Shown here piece after piece: positions 45,538 to 53,205 of a stretch of DNA of 64,000 nucleotides. The notes under the pieces are model-generated. The model ran no database searches. It was not told where the DNA came from and saw nothing but the letters and a program-made list of their open reading frames with translations. Numbering within the stretch: the first letter of the stretch is position 1; every line of letters begins with the position of its first letter. The stretch is taken from contig NZ_BBJJ01000005.1 in the NCBI RefSeq assembly GCF_000739815.1, forward strand, positions 62,001 through 126,000, read 5' to 3'. This DNA is from Paraburkholderia mimosarum LMG 23256 = NBRC 106338 (GTDB lineage Bacteria; Pseudomonadota; Gammaproteobacteria; Burkholderiales; Burkholderiaceae). The translations under genes and the position numbers were made by a program.

Positions 45538-46317
45538 TCAATCGCGCGCCATGCGCCGCAGCCGCATCGAATGCAGCCGCTGGCTCAGGCCCTTGAACAC
45601 GCTGTTCTCGTGCGGATCGCCAAAGTGCAGCAGGACCGTGCAGCGCACGCTGGAAGGCGCACAGGCCTGATTCGCGTGAAGCGAGCGCATGCCCCAGAAG
45701 AAGTACAGATCACCCGGAGTCAAAGATACGACCCTGGCCGAAAGCCACCGCTGGACGAGCGGCAAACGCCATACGGGCCCGAGCAGCTTTTCGACGACGA
45801 CCTTCTCGACGATATTGACGATCGCCGAGCGCCGCACCTCGCGCAGGTTGGGAAACATGACCAGGCTTCCCTCCGGTTCGTGCAGCCCATGTGGAATCTG
45901 CACAGGAAGCAGTATCGACACCACGTAAGAATCGTAGTGGAAATTATTCGAGTGCCGGATTCCCTGCGTTCCCGTCAGCACGCGCATCACCGGCAGGATC
46001 CGGTCACTGGGTGGCGGCGCGCCCATCTTGCGCTCGTACAACTGGCGCAATAGCGCGAGCAGGCCCGGATCATGGTAAAGCTCGGCGAGACAGCTACTGG
46101 CCATCCATTGAGCGCCGTAGAAGCCGAAATATCGGGCGCCCTGCTGCTCGATCAGCTCCGCTATCGAGTTGCGGAGCCTCGCGAGAAGGGCTTGCGGCAA
46201 GACATCGCCCAGCACGGCCACGCCGGTTTCGTCCATCGACCGTGCCAAAGCCTGCGCGCTGACCGCGCTCATGGGCTTGATCGCGTCATCCGGCAATTCG
46301 TGATTCAACGCGATCAT
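45538..46317 (-). CDS. 2OG-Fe(II) dioxygenase, PhyH-like
   Basis: 259-residue cytoplasmic protein. The iron triad is probably His-x-Asp in NNFHYDSYVVS (about residue 124-128) and a distal His in GMRSLHANQ near residue 217, with an Arg in SVRCTVLLHFGDPH for 2OG binding, in the phytanoyl-CoA dioxygenase arrangement. Substrate unknown. The ATG giving MIALNHELPDD is taken; longer upstream codons lack homology. It is divergent from the VOC gene at 46605. Confidence 0.75.
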   Translation of the reverse strand: MIALNHELPDDAIKPMSAVSAQALARSMDETGVAVLGDVLPQALLARLRNSIAELIEQQGARYFGFYGAQWMASSCLAELYHDPGLLALLRQLYERKMGAPPPSDRILPVMRVLTGTQGIRHSNNFHYDSYVVSILLPVQIPHGLHEPEGSLVMFPNLREVRRSAIVNIVEKVVVEKLLGPVWRLPLVQRWLSARVVSLTPGDLYFFWGMRSLHANQACAPSSVRCTVLLHFGDPHENSVFKGLSQRLHSMRLRRMARD

Positions 46318-46604
46318 CGCAGTCCCTCGCCCGGCTCGCCGGTCTTCGACGAGCGCGCTTGCAGTCAACGCAGATTCACCAGACTGAAGCGAAAAGCCCA
46401 TGCGTTCCGTGCGCCTTCGTACAGAAACGCGTCGCGTTGATGAGGCGGGCATATTCTGCGCGCGTGCAACAATGCCCGGCATAACCGGGGCGTGAACAGG
46501 TTCCGTGAGCGATGCACCACTCGAGCACCGGATCCATCGTGACTTTGTCAGAATATGCAGCAAGGAGGGGCCGACGGCGGCCAGCTTTCTGTAAGGAGAT
46601 CGTC

Positions 46605-47081
46605 ATGCCAGAGCTAGTGACTTGTGTGTGGTTCGATGAAGGCAGAGCGCTTGAGGCCGCGGAGTTCTACGCCGCGACATTTCCCGACAGCCACGTCGAC
46701 GCGAAACATGCGTCCCCGATACCGGGCATCGGACAAGGGGCCGAACTGCTGGTGGAATTCACGCTGCTCGGCCAGCGCTTCGTGGGCCTGAACGGCGGAC
46801 CCGACTTCAAGCCGAGCCAGGCAGTGAGTTTCATGGTCAAGACCGACGATCAGGAGCAAACCGACCGCTACTGGAACGCGATCGTCGGCAACGGCGGCGA
46901 GGAATCGGAATGCGGTTGGTGCAAGGACCGTTGGGGCTTTTCGTGGCAGATCACGCCGAAGCGCCTGCTCGAATTCGTCAGCGGCGCGGATCGCGAAGCC
47001 GGCAAACGTGCGATGCAAGCGATGATGACGATGCGCAAGATCGATATCGCCACGATCGAACGCGCGGCGGCAGGCAGCTAA
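46605..47081 (+). CDS. VOC-superfamily protein (PhnB/3-demethylubiquinone methyltransferase-like)
   Basis: 158-residue protein of the PhnB-like glyoxalase/bleomycin-resistance superfamily: WFDEGRALEAAEFYAATFPDS, VEFTLLGQRFVGLNGGPDFKP and CGWCKDRWGFSWQITPKRLLEF. The annotation '3-demethylubiquinone-9 3-methyltransferase' is common in databases but is a misnomer; no methyltransferase motif is present. Strong ribosome site TAAGGAG six bases upstream. Function unknown. Confidence 0.9.
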   Translation: MPELVTCVWFDEGRALEAAEFYAATFPDSHVDAKHASPIPGIGQGAELLVEFTLLGQRFVGLNGGPDFKPSQAVSFMVKTDDQEQTDRYWNAIVGNGGEESECGWCKDRWGFSWQITPKRLLEFVSGADREAGKRAMQAMMTMRKIDIATIERAAAGS

Positions 47082-47114
47082 CCGAGGCAGACGAGAGCGT
47101 ATGGAACGATATCT

Positions 47115-48842
47115 GTGAGATTCGCTGGTACGCGCACGGGCAGCGCCCCGCAACGCCTGGCGTGGCGCATTGCCGGCCATTGCGCCCCGCCTTTCTCATT
47201 CGCGGGCGTCCGGGCGATCGTTGTCGTCGCGTTGACGCTCGCCGCCAGCACCCGCGCAATCGCCCAGCGCACGCCTTCCCTGCCGCTGCACTGCACCGAT
47301 CTTGCTGGCGCCGTGCTGCCGCCCGCCAGCATCGGCTTGCCGACCAACGGCGCGCTCGTGATGAGCGCGGCCATGATCCCCGCCACGGCGACAGGCAATC
47401 TCAACGGCGACTTCTGCCGCTTGACCGGCGTGATTCGCGCACAGAGCGCAGGCACCCCGGACATCCGCTTCGAAGTGAACTTGCCGAGCCAGTGGAACCA
47501 CCGCGCACTGCAATTCGGCGGCGGCGGCTACAGCGGTGTCGTCGTGACGGGAACCGGCCCGATGCCCTTCTCGCCCGAACGCGCGCCGCTCGCGCGGGGT
47601 TACGCGACCTTCGGCGACGACTCGGGCCACAACGGCACGTCGTCGGAGGCAAACTTCGGACTGCTTGAGGAAGCCGTGACGAACTTCGGCTTCGCGCATC
47701 TGAAGAAAGCGCACGACGTCGCGCTCGCATTGATCGAGCGCGGCTACGGGCAGGCGCCGGAACACGTCTATTTCGGGGGCGGCTCGACGGGCGGCCGCGA
47801 AGGCTACACGGTGATCCAGCGCTACCCCGACGACTACGACGGCGTGATCGCGAATTCGCCGGCACTGAATTTTTCGGGCGTGCGCCTGACGGGCGTCGTG
47901 GTGGGCAGACACGAATACCGCACGCCCGGCGGGTATCTTTCGCCGCAATTGCTGGAGCGCGTGTACGAGCGCGTGATGCAGGTGTGCGACACGCTCGACG
48001 GCGCCGCCGACGCGATCATCAGCGACGTCGAGGCGTGTCGCGCGAAAGAACCGGAGATCATCGATTCGCTGCGCTGCCAGAACGAGGACCAGGCGGATCG
48101 CCGGCACGTCGGCGACGACTGCCTCACGCCGCCGCAGGTCGCGACGCTGGAAACCCTTCGTGACGGCCTGCGGCTGCCCTACGCCCTCGCGTGGAACGTG
48201 GATAGCTACCGCGGCTACAACGTCTTCGAGGGAACGCGCTTGACGAGCACGCTGGGGCTCGCGCACTCGCCGCAGCGGCAAACGCAGCCCGCCTTCGCGC
48301 CAAACGGGTACCTGTACGCGCAGGGCGACGCCTACCTCAAATACTTCATCACGCACGACCCGAACTTCGATTCGACGAACTTCGACGTGACGCATCCTGG
48401 CCGCTATCGCGAGCGGCTCTTCACGCTATCGGCGACGATCGGCGCGATGAATCCCGACGTCTCGCGCTACATCGCGCGAGGCGGCAAGCTCATCACGTTG
48501 CAGGGACTCGCCGACGAGGTCATCAGCCCGAACCAGACGATCGCGTACTACCAGGCGCTCGTCGGCCGCTACGGTGAGGAACGCGTGGACAGCTTCATGC
48601 GGCTTTACATGGTGCCCGGTTACCAGCACGGCAACGGCGTGTTCATTCCCTCGGTGGATCTGCTCGGCGCGCTCGACGACTGGGTCTCGCACGGCAATGC
48701 GCCGGAAACGCTGTTCGCGACGGACATCGCACAAGCCACCAACGGCCGCACTCGCCCGCTGTGCCGCTATCCGGCGTTCCCGCGCTATCTCGGCAAGGGC
48801 AATCTGAATCTGGCGACCAGCTTCACCTGCGCGATGCCGTGA
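47115..48842 (+). CDS. tannase/feruloyl esterase-family protein
   Basis: 575-residue exported serine hydrolase. The signal peptide spans about residues 1-51 after a GTG start. The nucleophile is Ser in GGGSTGGREG, the acid Asp is probably in the QGLADEVISP block, and the His is in PGYQHGNGV near the C-terminus. In fungal and bacterial tannases the Ser and His are each next to a Cys and joined by a disulfide (the CS-D-HC motif). Here both Cys are replaced by Gly, so that link is lost together. Probably hydrolyses a plant phenolic ester; substrate unknown. The GTG lies after a weak ribosome site. Confidence 0.85.
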   Translation: MRFAGTRTGSAPQRLAWRIAGHCAPPFSFAGVRAIVVVALTLAASTRAIAQRTPSLPLHCTDLAGAVLPPASIGLPTNGALVMSAAMIPATATGNLNGDFCRLTGVIRAQSAGTPDIRFEVNLPSQWNHRALQFGGGGYSGVVVTGTGPMPFSPERAPLARGYATFGDDSGHNGTSSEANFGLLEEAVTNFGFAHLKKAHDVALALIERGYGQAPEHVYFGGGSTGGREGYTVIQRYPDDYDGVIANSPALNFSGVRLTGVVVGRHEYRTPGGYLSPQLLERVYERVMQVCDTLDGAADAIISDVEACRAKEPEIIDSLRCQNEDQADRRHVGDDCLTPPQVATLETLRDGLRLPYALAWNVDSYRGYNVFEGTRLTSTLGLAHSPQRQTQPAFAPNGYLYAQGDAYLKYFITHDPNFDSTNFDVTHPGRYRERLFTLSATIGAMNPDVSRYIARGGKLITLQGLADEVISPNQTIAYYQALVGRYGEERVDSFMRLYMVPGYQHGNGVFIPSVDLLGALDDWVSHGNAPETLFATDIAQATNGRTRPLCRYPAFPRYLGKGNLNLATSFTCAMP

Positions 48843-48859
48843 CGGTCGAGGCGCCCCGA

Positions 48860-49648
48860 CTACGCCGACGGCACCCGGCGCGCGGCGCGCTGAGGCAGCA
48901 CCACGATGCAGCCGACGACGAAGATCAGCAAAAGCGCGGACGCATAAAACCGGCTGAAATGCAGGCCGCCGTCCGCTATGGGTTTGTCGAGGAAGTCGCC
49001 CAGCGTGGCGCCGAGCGGACGCGTGAGCACGAACGCGAACCAGAAGAGCGCCGTGCGCGAGACGCGCGGCCACAACCAGAGCAGACCCACGACGACGAGA
49101 CCCGCGCCGAAGATAGCGGCGCCGACTTCATAGCCGAGACCGAGACCGCCACGGTCGTCGCCCGCCACCCAGTCGCCGAGCGCGGTGCCGAGCGTTTGCG
49201 AAAACAGGATCGTGATCCAGTAGAACCACTCTACGCGTGCAGTCGCGACGCTCTCGATCGAAACCGAGCCCTCCACGCGGTACCAGATCCCGAGGCTGGC
49301 GACGAGCAGGAGCAGGATGATCGACACGCCACCTGGATAGCCGACGCCGAGCGAGCGGTCGAAGAAATCGGCGAGCGTCGTACCGAGCGTGGTCGTGGCC
49401 ACGATCGTCGCCCAGTAAAGCCACGAATAGAAGCGTTGTGCGCGGATTTGCGCCGAGACCAGCACGACAAAGCCCGCAAGGAAAATAAGCGAGCCGATCA
49501 GATAGCCGAGATTCAGCGACATCGACACCCAGTCCCCGCCTGTCTCCCCGAGCGTGGTGCAGGCAATCTTGATGATCCAGAAGCCGATGGTCACTTCGGG
49601 AACCTTGCTGACTGCGTGTTCGACGAGACTTCGGGTACTGGTGGACAT
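48860..49648 (-). CDS. multi-repeat membrane protein (COG4705-like)
   Basis: 262-residue membrane protein with eight or nine hydrophobic helices. It carries four copies of a TLGxxxxDx motif: TTLGETGGDW, TTLGTTLADFFDR, QTLGTALGDW and RPLGATLGDFLDK, about 50-65 residues apart, so it is built by internal duplication. Asp residues in the repeats could bind metal or form an ion path. AAGGAG lies seven bases before the ATG. It is convergent with the tannase gene. Function unknown. Confidence 0.8.
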   Translation of the reverse strand: MSTSTRSLVEHAVSKVPEVTIGFWIIKIACTTLGETGGDWVSMSLNLGYLIGSLIFLAGFVVLVSAQIRAQRFYSWLYWATIVATTTLGTTLADFFDRSLGVGYPGGVSIILLLLVASLGIWYRVEGSVSIESVATARVEWFYWITILFSQTLGTALGDWVAGDDRGGLGLGYEVGAAIFGAGLVVVGLLWLWPRVSRTALFWFAFVLTRPLGATLGDFLDKPIADGGLHFSRFYASALLLIFVVGCIVVLPQRAARRVPSA

Positions 49649-49927
49649 GAGAGCTCCTTGCGCCGCTTGAGGGGCAAAATAAACCAAGGCTGGACTATAA
49701 GCGCCCCTTGCTTAACTGACGCTTAAATGGCGCCCGATAACAATTTGATACACGGTTGACACTTCGGCGCACGCCTTGTTCTCTTGACATAAGCCATTTC
49801 TAAGGTTGCCGGCGTACTCTTTGGACATAGGCGGTGAAAAAACGTGGGCTTTACTGCAAGCGGTTTTGCAATACCTGCGCCCACTTTTTAGTAATCCGAA
49901 TCTATGTCGTTTAAATGGAGTGTCATC

Positions 49928-50188
49928 ATGAAAGTGCTCTTCGCTTCCGCGATTTTCTCGCTCGGCCTTGCTTTGTCTCCCGCGGTCTTCGCCCAGAACA
50001 CCGCCCCCAATGATCAGGCGCCGCAGATGCAACAACAGGCAACGTCCCAGCAGTACGGCACTCAAGCCGGGACCGATTCCGGCTATGGAATGGAAAGCAC
50101 CGGCACGTCGAATGCGTCGTACGGGCGCACGAGCCAAGGCGCGATCATGTCTCACCAGGGACGCAACGATCTTTTCGCGCATCATTGA
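49928..50188 (+). CDS. small exported Gln/Ser-rich protein
   Basis: 86-residue protein with a signal peptide to about VFA-QNT and a mature region rich in Gln, Ser, Gly and Thr with no Cys. GGAG lies seven bases upstream. Two TTGACA boxes lie in the 279-base region before it, but neither has a good -10 at the right distance. Possibly an envelope stress protein; unknown. Confidence 0.65.
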   Translation: MKVLFASAIFSLGLALSPAVFAQNTAPNDQAPQMQQQATSQQYGTQAGTDSGYGMESTGTSNASYGRTSQGAIMSHQGRNDLFAHH

Positions 50189-50313
50189 TTCCCGATGACA
50201 ATGCGCGCCACCCGCCTGCGCAGCGGATGGCGCTAGCATCGTCAATCGGTACACCGATGCAACCGGTCGCGACCGCCGCGCTCAACAGTAGCTTGCGTCG
50301 CGCCGCATCTCCC

Positions 50314-50568
50314 TCACCCGCGGCGCTTGTCGTGCGCCAGTTCGTTGGCTGACATTGCGTTGCCTTCCTGCAAAGGCTCACCGGCTAGCCGACGCTTGCC
50401 GGCCTGATCGCTAGCGACATTCGAAGTCTCGCCTTCCGCGTCGTATTCCGCGGCGATCTGTCTCTCTGCGCGGCCCCAGTATTCATCCGCCTTGCCCTGC
50501 TGCGCGCCGCCCTCTTGCCAGAGTTGATACGCGCGCCGCCGGATCCGCTCTGCCCGTTGCTCGTCCAT
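50314..50568 (-). CDS. DUF2934 family protein
   Basis: 84-residue cytoplasmic protein of the DUF2934 family, recognised from 'RAERIRRRAYQLWQEGG' and the following 'DEYWGRAERQI', typical of this small Burkholderiaceae/rhizobial family. The C-terminal half is Glu/Asp/Ala-rich. GAGGG lies 8 bases before the ATG. Function not known. Confidence 0.85.
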   Translation of the reverse strand: MDEQRAERIRRRAYQLWQEGGAQQGKADEYWGRAERQIAAEYDAEGETSNVASDQAGKRRLAGEPLQEGNAMSANELAHDKRRG

Positions 50569-50747
50569 GGTCGTTCCCTCCGATGTGCGCGCGGCCGCAG
50601 CGTGGGAATCCGGCCGAAAGCCGGGCGTCGACTCGCGCGCTGCATGTGGCGAATGCGCAAGCATAGTGCCCAGAACAAGCGTCAAACTGGAGCCGACAAT
50701 GCGACCCGTTGAAAAGAATCGCCGTGGTGAGCCGACGCTTCCGTCCC

Positions 50748-52121
50748 TCACCGCGAAACGGCAATGCCGATGCGAGCGGCCCATCGATGCTGGTTGTATT
50801 CAAGCAGGTCTTCGGCATAGCCGTTGAAATAGTTGAGAAACACGTAGCCGCCCCATGCATTTCCGAACAGTTTGGCGAGCGGGTACGTGAATTGCACATC
50901 GACGCTTCCATAGGTCGATCTCGTGCCCTTTCTCAATGTGGTCGCGAGTTGCCAGCCATCGGGGCTGCCGTATTTCATCAACAGATCGACATAGCCCCGA
51001 TAGTGTGCGATATCCGAATTCGTTTCCTGGATGTGCTCGTACGCGTAGATTTTAGGTGCAATGGTCAAGTGGTTGGCATTGATGTCGCCGAAATCCCAGA
51101 TCGGCTGCACGTACAGAATGTCGACACCGCGCGAGCCGGCACCCGCAGTCCCATTCGACTCGTGCTCGTAGCCTGTCTCGATGCCCATCCGGGTGAACCA
51201 CTTGGCCCTCCACCCGGTGTCTTCGAGATAGTAGAAAAGCGCGGGCTTGTAGCTCGTATCGTGGAACGGCGAGTCGTACCCGCGAATATTCCAGAGCGAA
51301 GTCTGCGTGTAGGCAAAATAGAGGTTGTCGACGAAACCGCGCGAACGCGGATCATCGGGCAGCACGAAGCGGAATTTGACACTGATCTGGAATCTTGCGA
51401 GGTCCGCGTCGTTCGAGGACCAGCCGTCCGAGAAATAGTTCGGCTGGTAGAACGAAAGACGCCCCAGCAGAAAGGTGCCGAGATCCGGCACGATCGAATT
51501 CGAAGGCTTCACGGTCGAAGGCGGCATTTGCGCGGCGAGCGACTCGTTGCCCGCCATCGGCCCTTCGGCCGGCGCAATCGCGAGTGGACTGGATGCGGGA
51601 GCAACGGCCACTGCAGCGGTTGCCGATGCCGGCGACCCGGCGTTCGCCGTAGCGGAGTGCGGCTTGCGCGTGAGCAGGACCAGCGAAGGCGAAACGTCTA
51701 CGCCGGGTACGTCCACACGCACCGCGCCGCGCGCCCACTCGGGCCATGGCGCGCTATAGCTCACCGCTTTCAATTCGCCGGCCGCGAGCCTTACATGCTC
51801 GGGTGCGCCCGAATCACGCGTGAGCAGCACGGCTCTCGGCAACTGCTCGCCGTTCGTGAGCGTGATGCTCAACGTGCGGGGCACATCGACCGAGGTTCCG
51901 CCAGGCGCGTCGCCGCTGTACACGATCGTCACCACCAGCGGCTCGTCGGAGCGCGCTTCGCGCGGCGGGCGCATGATCGACACAGCAGCGCGACTTTCCG
52001 ACACATAACCTGCGAACGTGGTCATGGCTAGCGCTGCGCATGCCAGCCTTCCCCACCGCGTCCGCGAAGTCGCAACGGAGCGGAAAGCGTAGCCCATGCA
52101 AGATGCGAATCGAATCGCCAC
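50748..52121 (-). CDS. pldA: outer-membrane phospholipase A (PldA-like) with N-terminal extension
   Basis: 457-residue outer-membrane protein. The signal peptide is about 41 residues after a GTG start; AAAGGAGG lies five bases before this GTG, which settles the start over an ATG further in. Residues about 45-150 form an Ig-like extension absent from the E. coli enzyme (289 residues). The barrel begins GTFLLGRLSFYQPNYF and holds the active-site HESNG motif (GYEHESNGTAG). PldA hydrolyses phospholipids at the outer membrane when asymmetry is lost. The gene stands alone. Confidence 0.88.
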   Translation of the reverse strand: MAIRFASCMGYAFRSVATSRTRWGRLACAALAMTTFAGYVSESRAAVSIMRPPREARSDEPLVVTIVYSGDAPGGTSVDVPRTLSITLTNGEQLPRAVLLTRDSGAPEHVRLAAGELKAVSYSAPWPEWARGAVRVDVPGVDVSPSLVLLTRKPHSATANAGSPASATAAVAVAPASSPLAIAPAEGPMAGNESLAAQMPPSTVKPSNSIVPDLGTFLLGRLSFYQPNYFSDGWSSNDADLARFQISVKFRFVLPDDPRSRGFVDNLYFAYTQTSLWNIRGYDSPFHDTSYKPALFYYLEDTGWRAKWFTRMGIETGYEHESNGTAGAGSRGVDILYVQPIWDFGDINANHLTIAPKIYAYEHIQETNSDIAHYRGYVDLLMKYGSPDGWQLATTLRKGTRSTYGSVDVQFTYPLAKLFGNAWGGYVFLNYFNGYAEDLLEYNQHRWAARIGIAVSR

Positions 52122-52343
52122 GTTGCCTCCTTTTATCGCCAGAATGGCTCCCCGCGAGCCAGATCCAGTTGATGCTTTTCGTGAGTGAAGCGTGGTGCCG
52201 GTGCGAATCGTGCCCCATTCCCTCTTGCAAACGCGGCGCCGAAATTGAATTGTTCGCTGCCGCTGCCTATGATCAAAACGATTCATTCCTGCTTGCCGGA
52301 CAGCGCAGGCTGTCGCCGGCGAGCGCATCTCGCGAGGACTGAC

Positions 52344-52760
52344 ATGAAACCTGTCCTGGTAGCGCTAGCCCTGCTTGGCGCTTCAACGTGCTGGGCGCAG
52401 GCCAGCGCTCCCGCCGCTTCGGCGCATCAGGCTCACACCGAGACAGTCGACGACCGCGTGAACGAACTGCATGCTGAACTCAAGATTACTCCCGCCGAAG
52501 AAGAGAAGTGGGCGAAAGTGGCCGACGTCATGCGCAACAATGCAAAGACTGTCGATGACCTGATCCAGCAAAGGCACGACAACGCGCACACGCAAACCGC
52601 GGTGGAGAACCTGCAGTCGTGGAACGAGATCGCCCAGGCGAATGCCGATGGGAGCAAGGCGATGCTCGATGCTTTCTCGGCGCTTTATGCGGACATGCCC
52701 GACGCGCAAAAGAAGGTTGCGGACGCCGCTTTCCGCCCCGCGCAAGCGCACACGAAATAA
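52344..52760 (+). CDS. Spy/CpxP-like periplasmic protein (LTXXQ-type)
   Basis: 138-residue exported protein with signal peptide to about CWA-QAS. The mature part is helical and acidic: DDRVNELHAELKITPAEEEKWAKVADVMRNN, with the ITPAEEEKW core of the LTxxQ/Spy family. Such proteins act as ATP-independent periplasmic chaperones in the Cpx or related envelope-stress responses. CGAGGA lies eight bases before the ATG. It is divergent from pldA. Confidence 0.82.
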   Translation: MKPVLVALALLGASTCWAQASAPAASAHQAHTETVDDRVNELHAELKITPAEEEKWAKVADVMRNNAKTVDDLIQQRHDNAHTQTAVENLQSWNEIAQANADGSKAMLDAFSALYADMPDAQKKVADAAFRPAQAHTK

Positions 52761-52817
52761 GCGGCCGGGTGCAGCGGGAAGCGCACGACCCGGCCTGACT
52801 CGTCCAGAGGCACGACG

Positions 52818-53108
52818 ATGAAACCCTGTGTGGTGAAGTTTGCTTTCGTCCCGGCGCTGGCCGTCCTCTGTGCCATGCAAACCGCACAGGCGCGCGTGAA
52901 CGTCAACCTGGGCGTGGGCTTTGGCATTCCGGGCGCCTTTTACGCACCGCCGCCGCCCGTATTCTTCGTGCATTCCGGGCCCATGTGGCCGCCTCCTGTC
53001 ATGTACAGCCGCCACGGCTTTTCTCCGTGGCATCATCCGCCGCGATTCGCCGGCCCGAGACACGTCCGCCATCCGGGCTGGGGGCCGCCGCCGCCGCGTT
53101 GGCGCTAG
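52818..53108 (+). CDS. small exported Pro/His-rich protein
   Basis: 96-residue protein with a signal peptide to about AQA-RVN and a Pro/His/Trp/Phe-rich mature part (PPPPVFFVHSGPMWPPPV, then repeated HHPP and HP). The His residues could bind metal. It lies 57 bases after the Spy-like gene, so they may share an operon. Unknown function. Confidence 0.65.
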   Translation: MKPCVVKFAFVPALAVLCAMQTAQARVNVNLGVGFGIPGAFYAPPPPVFFVHSGPMWPPPVMYSRHGFSPWHHPPRFAGPRHVRHPGWGPPPPRWR

Positions 53109-53138
53109 ATGCAACGCTCATCATTGCGCGGCAAGCAA

Positions 53139-53176
53139 AAAAACCACGGCTCGCGAGGCTCGCAAAGCCGTGGTCC
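53139..53176 (-). terminator. rho-independent terminator of the phospholipase C gene
   Basis: Read on the minus strand, ACCACGGCT pairs with AGCCGTGGT around an inner GCGAG/CTCGC stem, followed by seven Ts. It lies 30 bases past the PLC stop codon. A strong, complete terminator. Confidence 0.8.
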
Positions 53177-53205
53177 ATCTCACTGCTTAGCCCGCATTCC
53201 CTTCC

